Below, in pieces: positions 26,509-36,207 of a DNA stretch of 64,000 nt. The notes under the pieces are model-generated. The model was not told the DNA's origin. It saw only the letters and a program-made list of their open reading frames with translations, and did not search any database. Position 1 is the stretch's first letter, and every line of letters starts with the position of its first letter. A program made the translations under genes and the position numbers. This stretch comes from Flexifilum sp963727545 (lineage in GTDB: Bacteria > Chloroflexota > Anaerolineae > Aggregatilineales > Phototrophicaceae), in assembly GCA_963727545.1 (NCBI GenBank), contig CAVSGS010000018.1, forward strand, positions 93,250 to 157,249, read 5' to 3'.

Positions 26509-28454
26509 GCGGATCGCACTGCCAGCCGCGCTGCTCGATCTCGTCCACGACGTAGGGAAAGTCAGCCGGATCCCCTAGCTGGATCGCGTGACAGAAATCC
26601 GAGTAGATCAGGATCTCCGGTGCGTCGAAGTCTTTCAAGACGAACCCGCGCCAGCCGTAGGCATCCGCGTAAGTCGGATCCAGCTGAATCGCGCGATCCA
26701 GATCGCGCAGCGCATTTTTGAAGCGGAATTGAGTAAAGTAGGTGATCCCGCGCTGGACGTAAAGCCGCGCATCGTTGGGAGCGAACCTCAGTCCGTGCGT
26801 GTAGTCGGCAGCCGCGAGGGTGTATTCACCCTGCGTGAAGTACAGCAGACCGCGCAGATAATAGCCGTCGGGATTGGTGGGATCATAGCGCAGCGCCTCG
26901 GTGTAATCGCTGAGCGCTTGATCGTCATCGAACAGCCAAGTGTAGGCGCTCCCCCGCGCTAAGTAAGCCGAGGCGTTCAGGGGATCGAGTTCGAGCACGT
27001 GACTGTAGTCGTCAATCGCGAGCGCATACTCGCCCAATCCAAAGTAAGCGTCCCCCCGCTCCAAATACGTGAGTACGACCGACGGATCCAGCCGCAATGA
27101 CTGGTCGTAATCGACGAGCGCGAGTCGAAGCTGCCCACGCCGCGCCTGTGTATTGCCCCGTCGCGCATAGGCATCGGCATTCTGCGGATCAAGTTGGAGC
27201 AGCGTGTCGTAGTCGGCAAGTGCCGCCGGGTATTGTCCGAGATCATAATACACATTGGCGCGCGCGAGATAATAGTCACTGACATCCGGCGCAAGCTCGA
27301 TGGCGCGGGTGTAATCTCGTATGGCGAGGTCGCCGCGTCCCTCCCACGTTTGCACGTTGGCGCGGTAATAGAACGCAGCGGCGTTCCCCGGATTGATCAA
27401 AATCATGTGCCCGTAGTCGTCAATCGCGAGGTCGTATTCCTCACGAGCAAAATGCATATTCGCGCGCGCGAGATAATAGTCGCTGACTCCCGGCGCAAGC
27501 TGAATCGCCTGATTATAATCAGCGATGGCGCGGTCATCCTCGCCCAGCGCAGAGTAGGCGTTACCGCGATCCAAATAGATCGTATCGTCCTCCGGCGCCA
27601 ATTCGATGGCTTGGTTGTAATCGACCAGCGCCCGCTCGGGATCCGCTAACCACGCATAGGCGATACCACGAAGATGATAGACTTCGGCGTTTTCCGGGTC
27701 GCGGGCGAGGACGACGTCGTAATCGGCAATCGCCTGTTCATACTCCGTCTCGCTTAGATAAGCGTTCCCGCGCCCGCGGTAGTAATCGGTCATCTCCGGG
27801 TCCAACTCGATGGCGCGGGTGTAATCGGCAATTGCGCTCTCGTAGTCCGTCAACCATGCATCGGCGATGCCGCGATGATAAAAAGCGTCGGCATTCTGCG
27901 GGTCGAGCGCAATGGCATGGTCGAAGTCCGTAACCGCCTGCTCGTACTCCGCTAACCATACATAGGCATTGCCGCGCGCAATGTAGACGTCGGGGTTGTT
28001 CGGATCGTGTTCGAGTGCTCGACCATAATCAGCCGCGGCGAGGGCATACGCCTTCAGCGCGAAGTAAGTGTCACCACGCCCATAATAAACGCCCGCGTCG
28101 TCAGGATTTAACTTAAGCGCGCGGCGGAAATCGGCTAAGCGCCTGAATGTAGTCTTCGAGATCGGCATGGCTGCGTCCGAGTCCCGTGTAGGCAGAGCCG
28201 TTGTCCGGGTCGAGCGCGAGCGCAGCAGTATAGGCGCTGATCGCCGGTTCAGGGAGATCCAAGCCTCGAAACAAATCACCCCACGCGACGTAACCGGCTG
28301 CCGTTTCCCGCTCGATCTTGGTGATCGGGCTGCTCGGTATGGGCGTAGGTTCGGGCGTGGGGGCAGGATCGTCCTGTGCGGCGACAGCTGAAGCAGCCAA
28401 CAGCAGCACCCCGATCGTTACTCCAAGCAAAAATCTCTTTCGCACCGTCATCAT
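26498..28454 (-). CDS. Secreted TPR-repeat protein (about 16 repeats), frameshifted
   Basis: About 650 residues: signal peptide (LLGVTIGVLLLAASAVAA), Pro-rich spacer, then roughly 16 TPR units of 34 residues with the consensus A..DY..A.ELDP.....Y..RG.AY. The C-terminus ends in a conserved tail (YSDFCHAIQLGD...VVDEIEQRGWQCDP) shared with the next gene. Frame change at 28137-28138: GCGCTTAGCC instead of GCGCTAGCC (Q-A-L-A-D-F). Total length 3n+1. Protein-protein interaction outside the membrane is likely; no partner is known. It overlaps the MBL gene end by 11 bases, convergently. It lies 47 bases downstream of the paralogous gene at 28502, so they could form an operon. Confidence 0.78.
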
Positions 28455-28501
28455 TCTCCGCAGTCTTCGCCCTCGTCGGCAGCATCCCGACGTTAGGATT
28501 C

Positions 28502-29510
28502 TCACTGACAAGTCCAACCTAAGCGCGCCAGCTCGTCGCTCACATCGAGCATCGGGTTGTCCCCGGCGAGCTGCATATGCTGGCAGAAATCGGCGTGGAT
28601 TCTCTGGTCGCTTTTGCCCAGAGCTTTATAGGTAAATCCGCGCCAAGCATAAGCATCGGCGTTCTGCGGATCATGCTCGATGATGTAGTTGAAGTCGCTT
28701 AGCGCTAACTGATCTTTTGCGGTCGCGTAGTAGATGATCCCGCGCAAGAGGCGGGCATTCTAGATAAGCAGCGGTGTCGGTGTTCAGCGCCAGCGCGGCA
28801 TTGGCGTCCTGCAGGGCAGCATCAAGATCGCCCATTCTCAGCGAGACTCCCGCGCGCGCCGTGAGGAGAAAGCTTTCGTTGGGGCTTAGCTCGACGGCGC
28901 GGTCGAAGTCGTTGTACGCGCCGCTGTACTGCCCCAACTGCTCATAAATGTAGCCCCGATTGTAAAAGGTGTAAGGGTCGCTGCTGCCGCCATCAATTGC
29001 GTTGGTCAAGTCTTCAAATGCGTGCCGATAGTCGCCTTGCATCATGTAGATGTAGCCGCGAGCTTCGTAAGCTCTGATGTTGGTCGGGTCAAGCGCCAGC
29101 GCCTCGTTTAGATATTCCAGCGCCGGATCGAAATCCAATCGGGCAATGGAGATTTCCGCACGAGCGATCAGCAAGATCGCTTGGCTGTAGGCGGATGACG
29201 CCGAGGGCACAACCGGAGCATCAAGGGTCAGAAACTCCGCTGAAACCCACCCGCTTAGATTCTCATCGGCTAGTCGAACGCGATACCAGTTCTCGCGGTA
29301 CACCGCGATGATCAGCACTTCGGTATCGTTCGGCAGTGACCGGATCGGATGCGAATTGACGGTCGGCGCTTGCAGCAAATCGGCGCTGCCCGTCGGCGAG
29401 GTGATGCGGGCGGTCGTCAGGGCTTCCTGTGCCGTCGCCGCACCGACGCTGAGCAATAATACTGCCACTATCAGCCCGATCAACAGGTTTTTGTGCCAGC
29501 GGATCACCAT
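28502..29510 (-). CDS. Secreted SH3-TPR protein, frameshifted
   Basis: About 335 residues: N-terminal signal anchor (LLIGLIVAVLLLSVGAATA), SH3-like domain (about 35-100, ARITSPTGSADLLQAPTVNS...GWVSAEFLTL), then six or so TPR units, and the same ending (HADFCQHMQLAGD...VSDELARLGWTC) as the TPR protein downstream. Frame change at 28758-28764 (TATCTAGAATGCC, one base excess) joins TDTAAYL to NARLLRGIIYY. I start at the ATG at 29510; a longer ORF extends to 29573. Probably extracellular or envelope protein. Confidence 0.75.
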
Positions 29511-29676
29511 ACCTCCCGCACTAGTCCGAAGCCGATCGATATACCCATCATAAATCCAAACTGTGACAATCAAGTTAGCGTTTTTCCGGCAGTTGGCAGC
29601 GCGGGCGAAGTTGGCATGTCCGTCGCGCTGATTCGGGTTATGATCGAGTGAGTTTGATCTAGGCTAAGGACATTTC

Positions 29677-30693
29677 ATGACCGACAAAATCAATATCGCC
29701 GTCGTCGGCAGCGGCTACTGGGGACCGAACCTGATCCGCAACATCGCCGGGCTGCCCGACGCCACGCTCCACACCGTCTGCGATCTCAACCCCAAGGCGC
29801 TCGCCACCAACGCCGAGCGCTATCCCGGCGTCAAAACGACGCCGAATTTCGCTGACGTGCTCAACGACCCGGAGATTCAAGGCGTCGTGCTGGCGACTCC
29901 CGCCCACGTTCACGCCGAGATGGGGCGGCAAGCCCTCGAAGCGGGCAAGCACTTGATGGTCGAGAAGCCGCTGACGCTAAAAGCTGCCGATGCCAAAGCG
30001 CTGGTCGATCTGGCGGCGGCGCAGAACCTGCGGCTGATGGTCGGGCACGTCTTTGAGTACAACCCGGCGGTCAAGGCGCTCAAGACGCTGGTCGATAACG
30101 GCGAACTGGGGCGCGTGCTCTACCTCTACTCGGCGCGGCTCAATCTGGGCATCGTCCGCGACGACCTCAACGCCATGTGGAACCTCGCCCCGCACGACTT
30201 CAGCATCATCAACTTTGTCAGCGGCAAGACGCCGGTGCGGGTGGCGGCGCGCGGTTTCCGCCTGCTCGGTCGCAAGCTGGAGGACGTCGCCTTCGTCACG
30301 CTGGAGTACCCGGACGGCGAAGTCGCTCACGTCCATGTAAGCTGGCTCGATCCGGGCAAAGTCCGCCGAATGACGGTCGTCGGCGAGAACAAGATGGCGG
30401 TCTACGATGACGTCAGCGACGAGCGCCTGCGGATTTACGATCGCGGCGTGATACCGGACACGCTGCCCAACGACTTCGGCGAGTTCAAAATGCTCACCCG
30501 CAGCGGCGACATGACGATCCCCAAGCTGGAGCCAACCGAGCCGCTGCGCGCCGAGTGCGCCCACTTTGTCGAGTGCATCCGCACCGGGCAAACGCCGATC
30601 AGCGATGGCGTGGACGGCTACGTCGTCGTCCAGATGCTCGAAGCCGCCCAGCAGTCGATGGACAACGACGGCGCGCCGGTGGAGATTGGCTAA
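29677..30693 (+). CDS. Gfo/Idh/MocA family oxidoreductase (sugar dehydrogenase type)
   Basis: 338 residues. N-terminal Rossmann fold with VVGSGYWGPNLIRN (9-22) for NAD(P), EKP catalytic-lysine motif at 96-98 (MVEKPLTL), HVFEYNPAV near 124 and a C-terminal alpha/beta domain with LYLYSARLNLGIVRDDLNAMWNLAPHDFSIINF (typical of UDP-N-acetylglucosamine 3-dehydrogenase/WlbA relatives). This likeness is an inference from remembered motifs. It would oxidise a nucleotide sugar; no glycan cluster is adjacent. Starts with ATG after AAGGAC. Confidence 0.88.
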   Translation: MTDKINIAVVGSGYWGPNLIRNIAGLPDATLHTVCDLNPKALATNAERYPGVKTTPNFADVLNDPEIQGVVLATPAHVHAEMGRQALEAGKHLMVEKPLTLKAADAKALVDLAAAQNLRLMVGHVFEYNPAVKALKTLVDNGELGRVLYLYSARLNLGIVRDDLNAMWNLAPHDFSIINFVSGKTPVRVAARGFRLLGRKLEDVAFVTLEYPDGEVAHVHVSWLDPGKVRRMTVVGENKMAVYDDVSDERLRIYDRGVIPDTLPNDFGEFKMLTRSGDMTIPKLEPTEPLRAECAHFVECIRTGQTPISDGVDGYVVVQMLEAAQQSMDNDGAPVEIG

Positions 30694-30752
30694 AAGCTGT
30701 CAGCTTGTCAGCGTGTCAGCAAATATTGAGCGTATTAGGTGGTAGTGATGCC

Positions 30753-30776
30753 GTAGGGGCGACCCATGGGTCGCCC
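30753..30776. repeat. GTAGGGGC palindrome (family P)
   Basis: GTAGGGGCGACCCATGGG and TCGCCC complete the palindrome. It lies between the convergent dehydrogenase and ROK genes, with a G-type hairpin nearby. Confidence 0.8.
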
Positions 30777-30839
30777 GTTTTTGTTTGCAGGATCTGGAGT
30801 TGCCGCAATTGAATTTTGCGGGATAGAACTGCTCTTGTT

Positions 30840-30899
30840 CTCTCCCCTCCCTGAAGCAAAGGCAACCTTCGGTTGCCCGGAGGGGCTGGGGGTGGGGTC
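30840..30899. repeat. CTCCCCTCCC hairpin (family G) with an extra inner palindrome
   Basis: CTCCCCTCCCTGAAG, then GCAACC TTCG GGTTGC, then GGAGGGG. It resembles the copy at 3254 but with an inserted GCAACCTTCGGTTGC hairpin in the loop. Confidence 0.6.
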
Positions 30900-30921
30900 G
30901 TTTTTCGCTGAAAGCTGACCG

Positions 30922-31869
30922 CTAAGCGCTGACCGCTAGCTCGTGCCAGACCAGCGCCGCCGCACCGAGCGCGCTCGACTCGACCTGCGACGGCTGCACG
31001 TCAATCCGACCGCGCAGATCGGGGAACAGCCGCGAGCGCATGGCGTCGGCGGCGCGCGCGTAGATCAAGTCGCTGGCGGCGTGACCCAACCCCCCGCCGA
31101 GCACGATCAGCGCCGGATCGAGCACAGCGACGCAAAACGCCATCACCTCGCCCAGCGCCTCGACCGCCTCGTCGATCACGAGGCACGCTAGCGGATCGCC
31201 CGCCCGTGCCGCCTCAAGGATCGCGTGGGTGGTGATTTCGCCGGTCGCCAGCGCACTGTGCGGATATTCCGCTAGATGCGCGTTCGCGCCCGCCAGCATC
31301 CCTTTGCCGGAGATATACATCTCGGCGCAGCCGATCCCGCCGCAGTTGCAGGCGCGCCCGTGCGGATCGACCGAGATGTGCCCCATCTCCATGGCGAAGC
31401 CGCTCGCGCCGTTGACCAGCCGACCGCCGCTGATCGCGCCGCCACCTAAACCCGTCCCCAACGCAAGCAAGATGAAATCGCGGACGCCGCGCGCCGCTCC
31501 GAAGATCCCCTCGGCGATCGCCATGATCTTGACGTCGTTTTGCGCCCACACCGGCACGTCCAGATCGATCGCGGCGCGCACGCTGGCGACCAGCGGCACG
31601 TCACGCCAGCCGAGGTTGACCGCGTTCTGTGCCACGCCATCGACCACCCCACCGGGCACGCCAATCCCGATCCCGACGACCGGTTGATCGGCGGGAACTT
31701 GCGCCCGCACCTGCGCGACTCCCTGCGCGATCCGCCCCATCACCGCCGGGACGCCTTGATCGGCGAGCGTCGGCTCGGTATGGGTGGCAAGAATTTGTCC
31801 GTCCCGGTCGGCGGCGGCGAAAGCGATCTTCGTCCCGCCGATGTCGATACCAATGGCGATGTCGTTCAT
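30922..31869 (-). CDS. ROK family sugar kinase
   Basis: About 315 residues of the repressor/ORF/kinase superfamily. ATP-binding DIGGTK at 9-14, a second glycine-rich motif in LALGTGLGGGAISGG near 135, and the zinc-coordinating signature GHISVDPHGRACNCGGIGCAE near 162. No helix-turn-helix, so it is likely a glucokinase-type enzyme. The ATG at 31869 lies three bases after the stop of the DUF2283 gene. It is apparently the last gene in a MFS-DUF4258-DUF2283-ROK series. Substrate sugar is not deducible. Confidence 0.88.
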   Translation of the reverse strand: MNDIAIGIDIGGTKIAFAAADRDGQILATHTEPTLADQGVPAVMGRIAQGVAQVRAQVPADQPVVGIGIGVPGGVVDGVAQNAVNLGWRDVPLVASVRAAIDLDVPVWAQNDVKIMAIAEGIFGAARGVRDFILLALGTGLGGGAISGGRLVNGASGFAMEMGHISVDPHGRACNCGGIGCAEMYISGKGMLAGANAHLAEYPHSALATGEITTHAILEAARAGDPLACLVIDEAVEALGEVMAFCVAVLDPALIVLGGGLGHAASDLIYARAADAMRSRLFPDLRGRIDVQPSQVESSALGAAALVWHELAVSA

Positions 31870-31873
31870 AGGT

Positions 31874-32104
31874 TTACAACCGCTGCCGTGCATGGAGGAT
31901 AGTCACGCCGATCAATTCGTCGTCGTCGTAGCGCATGATCACGTCGTCGTCGGTCAATTCGCTGTCGGTCGCCTCGCTGGGGCGCTTGAAATTCACGTAC
32001 AGCACGTCGGCTTCCTCGTCGTAGGAAAACCAGACGTTCTTGTGCGGCGACTGATCGATGGTGGGCAGGAATTTTAGATATTCCTCAAAATTTACGAGTG
32101 CCAT
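31874..32104 (-). CDS. DUF2283 family protein
   Basis: 76 residues with the DUF2283 pattern WFSYDEEADVLYVNFKRPSEATDSELTDDDVIMRYDDDELIGVTIL. Members are small, often adjacent to a DUF4258-type partner, and have been suspected of acting as antitoxins. Here the gene overlaps the partner by 13 bases and precedes the ROK gene by four. No DNA-binding motif is obvious. Function as antitoxin is inference. Confidence 0.88.
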   Translation of the reverse strand: MALVNFEEYLKFLPTIDQSPHKNVWFSYDEEADVLYVNFKRPSEATDSELTDDDVIMRYDDDELIGVTILHARQRL

Positions 32105-32391
32105 ATCACCTCCCGCTTGTCGAGAGATCGTCCTCTACGGGTGAGAAATGCGGTAATTATAAAGCCATCCTCATCGAATTCTCGATAGACAACGACGATC
32201 CACTTTCCAGTGTCAATTTCCCGAACCGCTAACTGCTCTCCTGCATTTCCGGCGAGAATGCGTTCGGGATTGGCGACTGCTTCGAGCACCTGCGCGCGTC
32301 TATCGGTCAGCTCCGCGTGCTCAGTGATGATGTGTTCCCAGCGCTCATCAGATAACCGGATAGGAATACCATGTTTCGATTCGGTGTCCAT
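32092..32391 (-). CDS. DUF4258-like small protein (candidate toxin)
   Basis: 99 residues: IRLSDERWEHIITEHAELTDRRAQVLEAVANPERILAGNAGEQLAVREID, then the strand block KWIVVVYREFDEDGFIITAFLTRR. The conserved HxxxxH helix (H18..H24 region) and the DGFIITAF strands fit the DUF4258/PBECR-like RNase-type fold. Pairing and overlap with DUF2283 resemble a toxin-antitoxin module. I would not rule out a house-keeping role. The MFS gene ends five bases upstream of its stop-side neighbour. Confidence 0.75.
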   Translation of the reverse strand: MDTESKHGIPIRLSDERWEHIITEHAELTDRRAQVLEAVANPERILAGNAGEQLAVREIDTGKWIVVVYREFDEDGFIITAFLTRRGRSLDKREVIWHS

Positions 32392-32396
32392 CGCTT

Positions 32397-33617
32397 TTAG
32401 CTCACCAGTTTAACATACGGTTCGTGCTGATGCCGCAGCGAGAACTCGTACAGCGCCACCGCGACCAGCAGCGCCATGCACGGGATCGCGCCGATGGCGT
32501 CCACGCTGGTGTGATCCGCTGCCCACGCGACTCCGGCGGGGATCAGCGCCATCCCCAGCGCCGACGCGCCGATCTGGAAGCCGATCGCATTGGCACGGTG
32601 CGGCGGATCGACCCGGCGGCGCGACTCGGCGATCAGCGTCGGGTAGACCGGTGCCGACGCTAAACCGAACAGCACCAGCCCCACGAAGTTGAGTCCGGCG
32701 CTGGCGCTCTGCCAGAGCAGCGCCGCTCCCAACGCCATCCCGATCAGGCAGGCGCGCAGCAAGGTGACGTTGTTCAGCCGGTAAGCGACGAAGCCGACGA
32801 TCACGCGCCCGACGAAGCTGAAGCCCCAATAGAAGCTGATCCAGTAGCCCGCTCCCTCGATCGCGCGAGCGGTCAGCAGCGATTTACTCAAGTTGATGGT
32901 CGCGCCGCCCGATCCGGAGGTCAAGAAGAACAGCGCCATGCCGATCATCACGGCGGGCAGCAGGAATGATTCGCGCAGGCTGACGACCCGTTTCACGCCG
33001 TCCGGGTTGATGGTGCGGGCTTCGGCTTCGTCCTGCGCCGTCCAGCGATCGCGCAGGATCAGCAGTGCCGCGCCGATGCCCAGCAAGATCACGCCGACGA
33101 TAGCGTAGGCGAGGTGCCACGATCCGCCGTACTCGACGATCAGCGTCACCGTCAGCGAGGCGAGCGTCCCGCCCAGCGGATAGGCGGCGTGCATCCAATT
33201 GAGTTGTCCGGTGGTGTAGTGCGCCGAAACGAAAGTGTTCAAGCCGGTATTGATGATGTTGAAGCCGAACATCTGCAAGAACATCGCGCCGAGCAGGACG
33301 ATCCACGTCGGCGCGAGCGCGTAAGTCGTCATCGCCAGCACCAGAATCCCTGCTCCGGCGACCAAATAGCGCCCGGTGCCGAACCGTCCGATCAAGCGCC
33401 CGCTGAAAAAGGTGCCGAGCAGACTGCCGAACAACCCGCTGATCGAGAGCATCCCCAGCGCATCCAGCGAAACGCCGTAGGTCGCCTGCATGTAGACCCA
33501 CGCGGCAGTGAAGATGCCGGTCGGAAAGGCAAGCACGAAGAAAATCAAATAGACAAACAGCAGCAGTGCCGTTTTATCACGCGGAGAGGCATCGATCAAA
33601 TGGAAGCGGCTTTCCAT
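32397..33617 (-). CDS. MFS transporter (FucP-like)
   Basis: 406 residues, about 12 membrane segments, beginning ALLLFVYLIFFVLAFPTGIFTAAWVYMQATYGVS, with loop motif SGRLIGRFGTGRYLVAGAG near 74-91 and GFNIINTGLNTFVSAHY near 122-138. The second half contains WISFYWGFSFVGRVIVGF. The pattern matches MFS sugar or organic-acid permeases, in accord with the ROK kinase encoded downstream in the same direction. That pairing suggests sugar uptake and phosphorylation. Confidence 0.83.
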   Translation of the reverse strand: MESRFHLIDASPRDKTALLLFVYLIFFVLAFPTGIFTAAWVYMQATYGVSLDALGMLSISGLFGSLLGTFFSGRLIGRFGTGRYLVAGAGILVLAMTTYALAPTWIVLLGAMFLQMFGFNIINTGLNTFVSAHYTTGQLNWMHAAYPLGGTLASLTVTLIVEYGGSWHLAYAIVGVILLGIGAALLILRDRWTAQDEAEARTINPDGVKRVVSLRESFLLPAVMIGMALFFLTSGSGGATINLSKSLLTARAIEGAGYWISFYWGFSFVGRVIVGFVAYRLNNVTLLRACLIGMALGAALLWQSASAGLNFVGLVLFGLASAPVYPTLIAESRRRVDPPHRANAIGFQIGASALGMALIPAGVAWAADHTSVDAIGAIPCMALLVAVALYEFSLRHQHEPYVKLVS

Positions 33618-33775
33618 AGCTCAGGAACGAGGCGAGTACTGTTCCATTCTCACCCTCGTCACCAAGATCGACAAGCGACCGTTGCAGTCCACTTCATCTT
33701 TACGCTGGCTAAGCCAATTCGAAACGATAATAGTAGCCATATGTGATCAATGCCGGGTCGAAGGAATCATCGATC

Positions 33776-34513
33776 GTGACCATGACACTCGATCTGCTGC
33801 TGGTGGCGCTGGGCATCGCTCTATTCGTTGGCAATCATTACTATCTGCGCCATCAGAAACCCAAAACAGCGAAGAACGACGAGAAAAAACCGCAGTACAT
33901 CGATCAATGGCTGCTTGCCAAGGATTTCGTCAGCATCGGCGCGTTCACGTATTCTCAGCTTTTGACGCTGAAGCCGCTGACGGAGTACGTTTACCGGTCG
34001 GCAGCTGGCGACATCCTCGTCGAGATGGGCGATCTGGACGACAGCAACGTGCTGGTCATGTACACGCTGTTCACCGACAATTCGTACATCGAAACCGATT
34101 TCCCCCGTGGGCGCAATATCGAACAGCCGAATTATAGTCGGCATGTCGTCACGACCGGCTTGGAAGCCGCCTACGCGTATCACCGGCAGAAAATCCGGGA
34201 CTGGGGGCGGGGCGTTGTCCCGCTGCGCACGGTCGACGATTACCATCGCTTCAGCGAGCTGGATAAGCAGCAGCGCCGGCGGCATGGCAGCGACCGCGAC
34301 TTCATTCTGGTAGCGGGTGGACTTGCCTTCATCCTGACCAGCGGCATTTTCTTCTACCTCGGGGAAGGCTCACCGCTGTTCTTAACGCTCGCCATCGTCG
34401 CGCTGCTGTTGGGATTGGCGCTGATGCATCCGGTGACGCGAACGATCAAGATCGCGCGCCCGCCGGGGGCGGATTTTGGCGTCAAGGATAGCTCAACCGG
34501 TGATAAATCATAG
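33776..34513 (+). CDS. Hypothetical membrane protein, three predicted segments
   Basis: About 245 residues of no recognised family. A first helix (LDLLLVALGIALFVGN) is followed by a basic KTAKNDEKK stretch and a soluble domain of about 130 residues (YSQLLTLKPLTEYVYRSAAGDILVEMGDL...NSYIETDFPRG...EAAYAYHRQKIRDWGRG). Two membrane helices then close together (FILVAGGLAFILTSGIFFY, PLFLTLAIVALLLGLALM). The GTG at 33776 has GAAGGA nearby; the ATG at 33782 is an alternative. The middle domain may face the outside. Confidence 0.6.
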   Translation: MTMTLDLLLVALGIALFVGNHYYLRHQKPKTAKNDEKKPQYIDQWLLAKDFVSIGAFTYSQLLTLKPLTEYVYRSAAGDILVEMGDLDDSNVLVMYTLFTDNSYIETDFPRGRNIEQPNYSRHVVTTGLEAAYAYHRQKIRDWGRGVVPLRTVDDYHRFSELDKQQRRRHGSDRDFILVAGGLAFILTSGIFFYLGEGSPLFLTLAIVALLLGLALMHPVTRTIKIARPPGADFGVKDSSTGDKS

Positions 34514-34550
34514 CTGCTGCGTGACGACGGGATCGTCCGCAACCACGCAG

Positions 34551-36062
34551 CTAATTGCTCGCCCGCGCCAGCGTGAGCAGATAGGTTCCGGCGGTGTTGG
34601 GATTGCCGTTGGTGCCGCTGTAGCGCGTGGCGACGATGTAGTACAGCCCGGTCGAGGGCACCGTGAAGCTGATCTTGGCGTTCTGATCGCCGCCGCTGTC
34701 GTCGTCGCTGGTCAGCGGATTTTGCTGCGCGTTCAGGATCGCCAAGCGCGCGTCGAGGTTGCCATCCACGCGATCCATGGCGATGCTGAGCACATCACCC
34801 GCCTGCCCGACGAAGGCGTAAAGCTGCTGCGGTGCGTCGTCGCTGATCTCGCCGCTGACGCTGCTGTCGATCTCGATACGCGGCACGTCGGCTTGCGCGC
34901 CCTGCGCTGCGCTGCCCACCACGTCAAGCTGAAGCTGGTACGCGCCGACCGTCGTCCCTTGCGCGCGGTCGTAGCGCGAGGCGATGATGGTGTAATTGCC
35001 GTCCATCGGCAGCGCGTAGCGGTCGATCCGGGCATTCTGACCACCGCCGCCGTCGTCGTCGTTGACGATCTCCCGCTGCGATGGATCGAGCAGCGCCACG
35101 AACGCATCGAGCGCGCCGCCCACCCGATTCATGCGGACGGTGATCACGTCGTCGCGTTTGCCTTGGAAGGTATAGAACTGAACGCTGTTATCGTCGCTGA
35201 TCGTGCCTTGCACCGGGATCCCCGGCAGGATCGGCAGCGCGAACTCGATACTGCGCCCTAAGCCGCTCTCCGCCCCGGCATTGAGTGTCAAGGCGAACGA
35301 GCCTTTGCTCCGTCCGGCGGCTTGCCCAAAGCGCGAGGCAATGATCACGTAGACGCCATCGTCACGGATGATGAAGCCGTTAATCGCGGCGTCGAGCGTG
35401 CCGGGGCTGTCGTCGTTCGCAGCGATCACCTCGGCGTCGCTGTTGACGATCTGCAAGGCAGGGTCAAGGTCGCCCGATGCTCGCTGCATCCGCACGCTGA
35501 TCACGTCGCCGCGTGCCGCGCGGAAACTGTAATAGACCTGCGGCGCGGCGTCGGTGATGGTGTTGTAGACCGAGTCGCCGTAGCGTAAAGCACTCCCCGA
35601 CGCCGAACTGACGCCGATCCGATCCACCGCCAGCGTGTACTGTCCGGCGGTCGATCCGAGCGCGTAGCCGAAGCGCGCCACCACCAGCGAGTAATGGTCG
35701 CTGCGCGGAATGTGGAGCGATTCGAGATGCAGGTCGCGGCTGCCCCGCCCGCTGATGGCAGCGTCGTCGCGCTGCGCGATCACGCTGCCGCTGCTGTCGA
35801 GCAGCGTCAGCATCGGATCGAGCGTGCCGGAGTTGACCGTCAGGTCAATGGCGATCACGTCGCCGCGCAGCCCATCGAAGCTGTAGGCGGTCAGCGGGGT
35901 CACGTCGTTCAGCGTCCCGCTGACCGGCGTCCCGTAGCTGAACGTCGGCTCGCTCGACTCCGGCGTCGCATCCTGCGCGAAGGCGGGCGGCAGGCGCGGG
36001 GTCAACAAGGTTATCAGGATGAGGGTCAGAATGAATCGCTTCACGATGGGCGGCTGTTCCAC
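34551..36062 (-). CDS. Secreted protein with four PPC (pre-peptidase C-terminal) domains
   Basis: 503 residues: signal peptide (FILTLILITLLTPRLPPAFAQ), then four tandem PPC-like beta-sandwich repeats of about 105-120 residues. Each has an Asp-rich pattern Y.F.....GDVI.I.......LDP.L.L........DDD..... and ends ..DG.Y.I.A.RFG.A.G...G.Y.L. The pattern suggests calcium-binding beta domains that normally follow a peptidase; no peptidase is present. Likely a secreted accessory domain protein. All repeats are in one frame. Confidence 0.85.
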   Translation of the reverse strand: MEQPPIVKRFILTLILITLLTPRLPPAFAQDATPESSEPTFSYGTPVSGTLNDVTPLTAYSFDGLRGDVIAIDLTVNSGTLDPMLTLLDSSGSVIAQRDDAAISGRGSRDLHLESLHIPRSDHYSLVVARFGYALGSTAGQYTLAVDRIGVSSASGSALRYGDSVYNTITDAAPQVYYSFRAARGDVISVRMQRASGDLDPALQIVNSDAEVIAANDDSPGTLDAAINGFIIRDDGVYVIIASRFGQAAGRSKGSFALTLNAGAESGLGRSIEFALPILPGIPVQGTISDDNSVQFYTFQGKRDDVITVRMNRVGGALDAFVALLDPSQREIVNDDDGGGGQNARIDRYALPMDGNYTIIASRYDRAQGTTVGAYQLQLDVVGSAAQGAQADVPRIEIDSSVSGEISDDAPQQLYAFVGQAGDVLSIAMDRVDGNLDARLAILNAQQNPLTSDDDSGGDQNAKISFTVPSTGLYYIVATRYSGTNGNPNTAGTYLLTLARASN

Positions 36063-36068
36063 TGTGTC

Positions 36069-36199
36069 GCCGGGGGTTGAAACCCCCGGCTATCTAAAAA
36101 CGTCACCCACTAAAGGGGTGACTCAAACCGACAATTCGTTTTTGCGACCCCTTCAGTGGGTCGCGGTTTCGTAGCCGGGGGATTTATCCCTCGGCGGCT
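36069..36199. repeat. Multi-hairpin cassette (family S)
   Basis: Hairpins at 36069-36090 (GCCGGGGGTT/AACCCCCGGC), 36102-36122 (GTCACCC/GGGTGAC), 36144-36164 (GCGACCC/GGGTCGC) and an imperfect one at 36173-36199. It spans the gap between the PPC gene and the next minus-strand ORF. Confidence 0.7.
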
Positions 36200-36207
36200 G
36201 GATGCGC

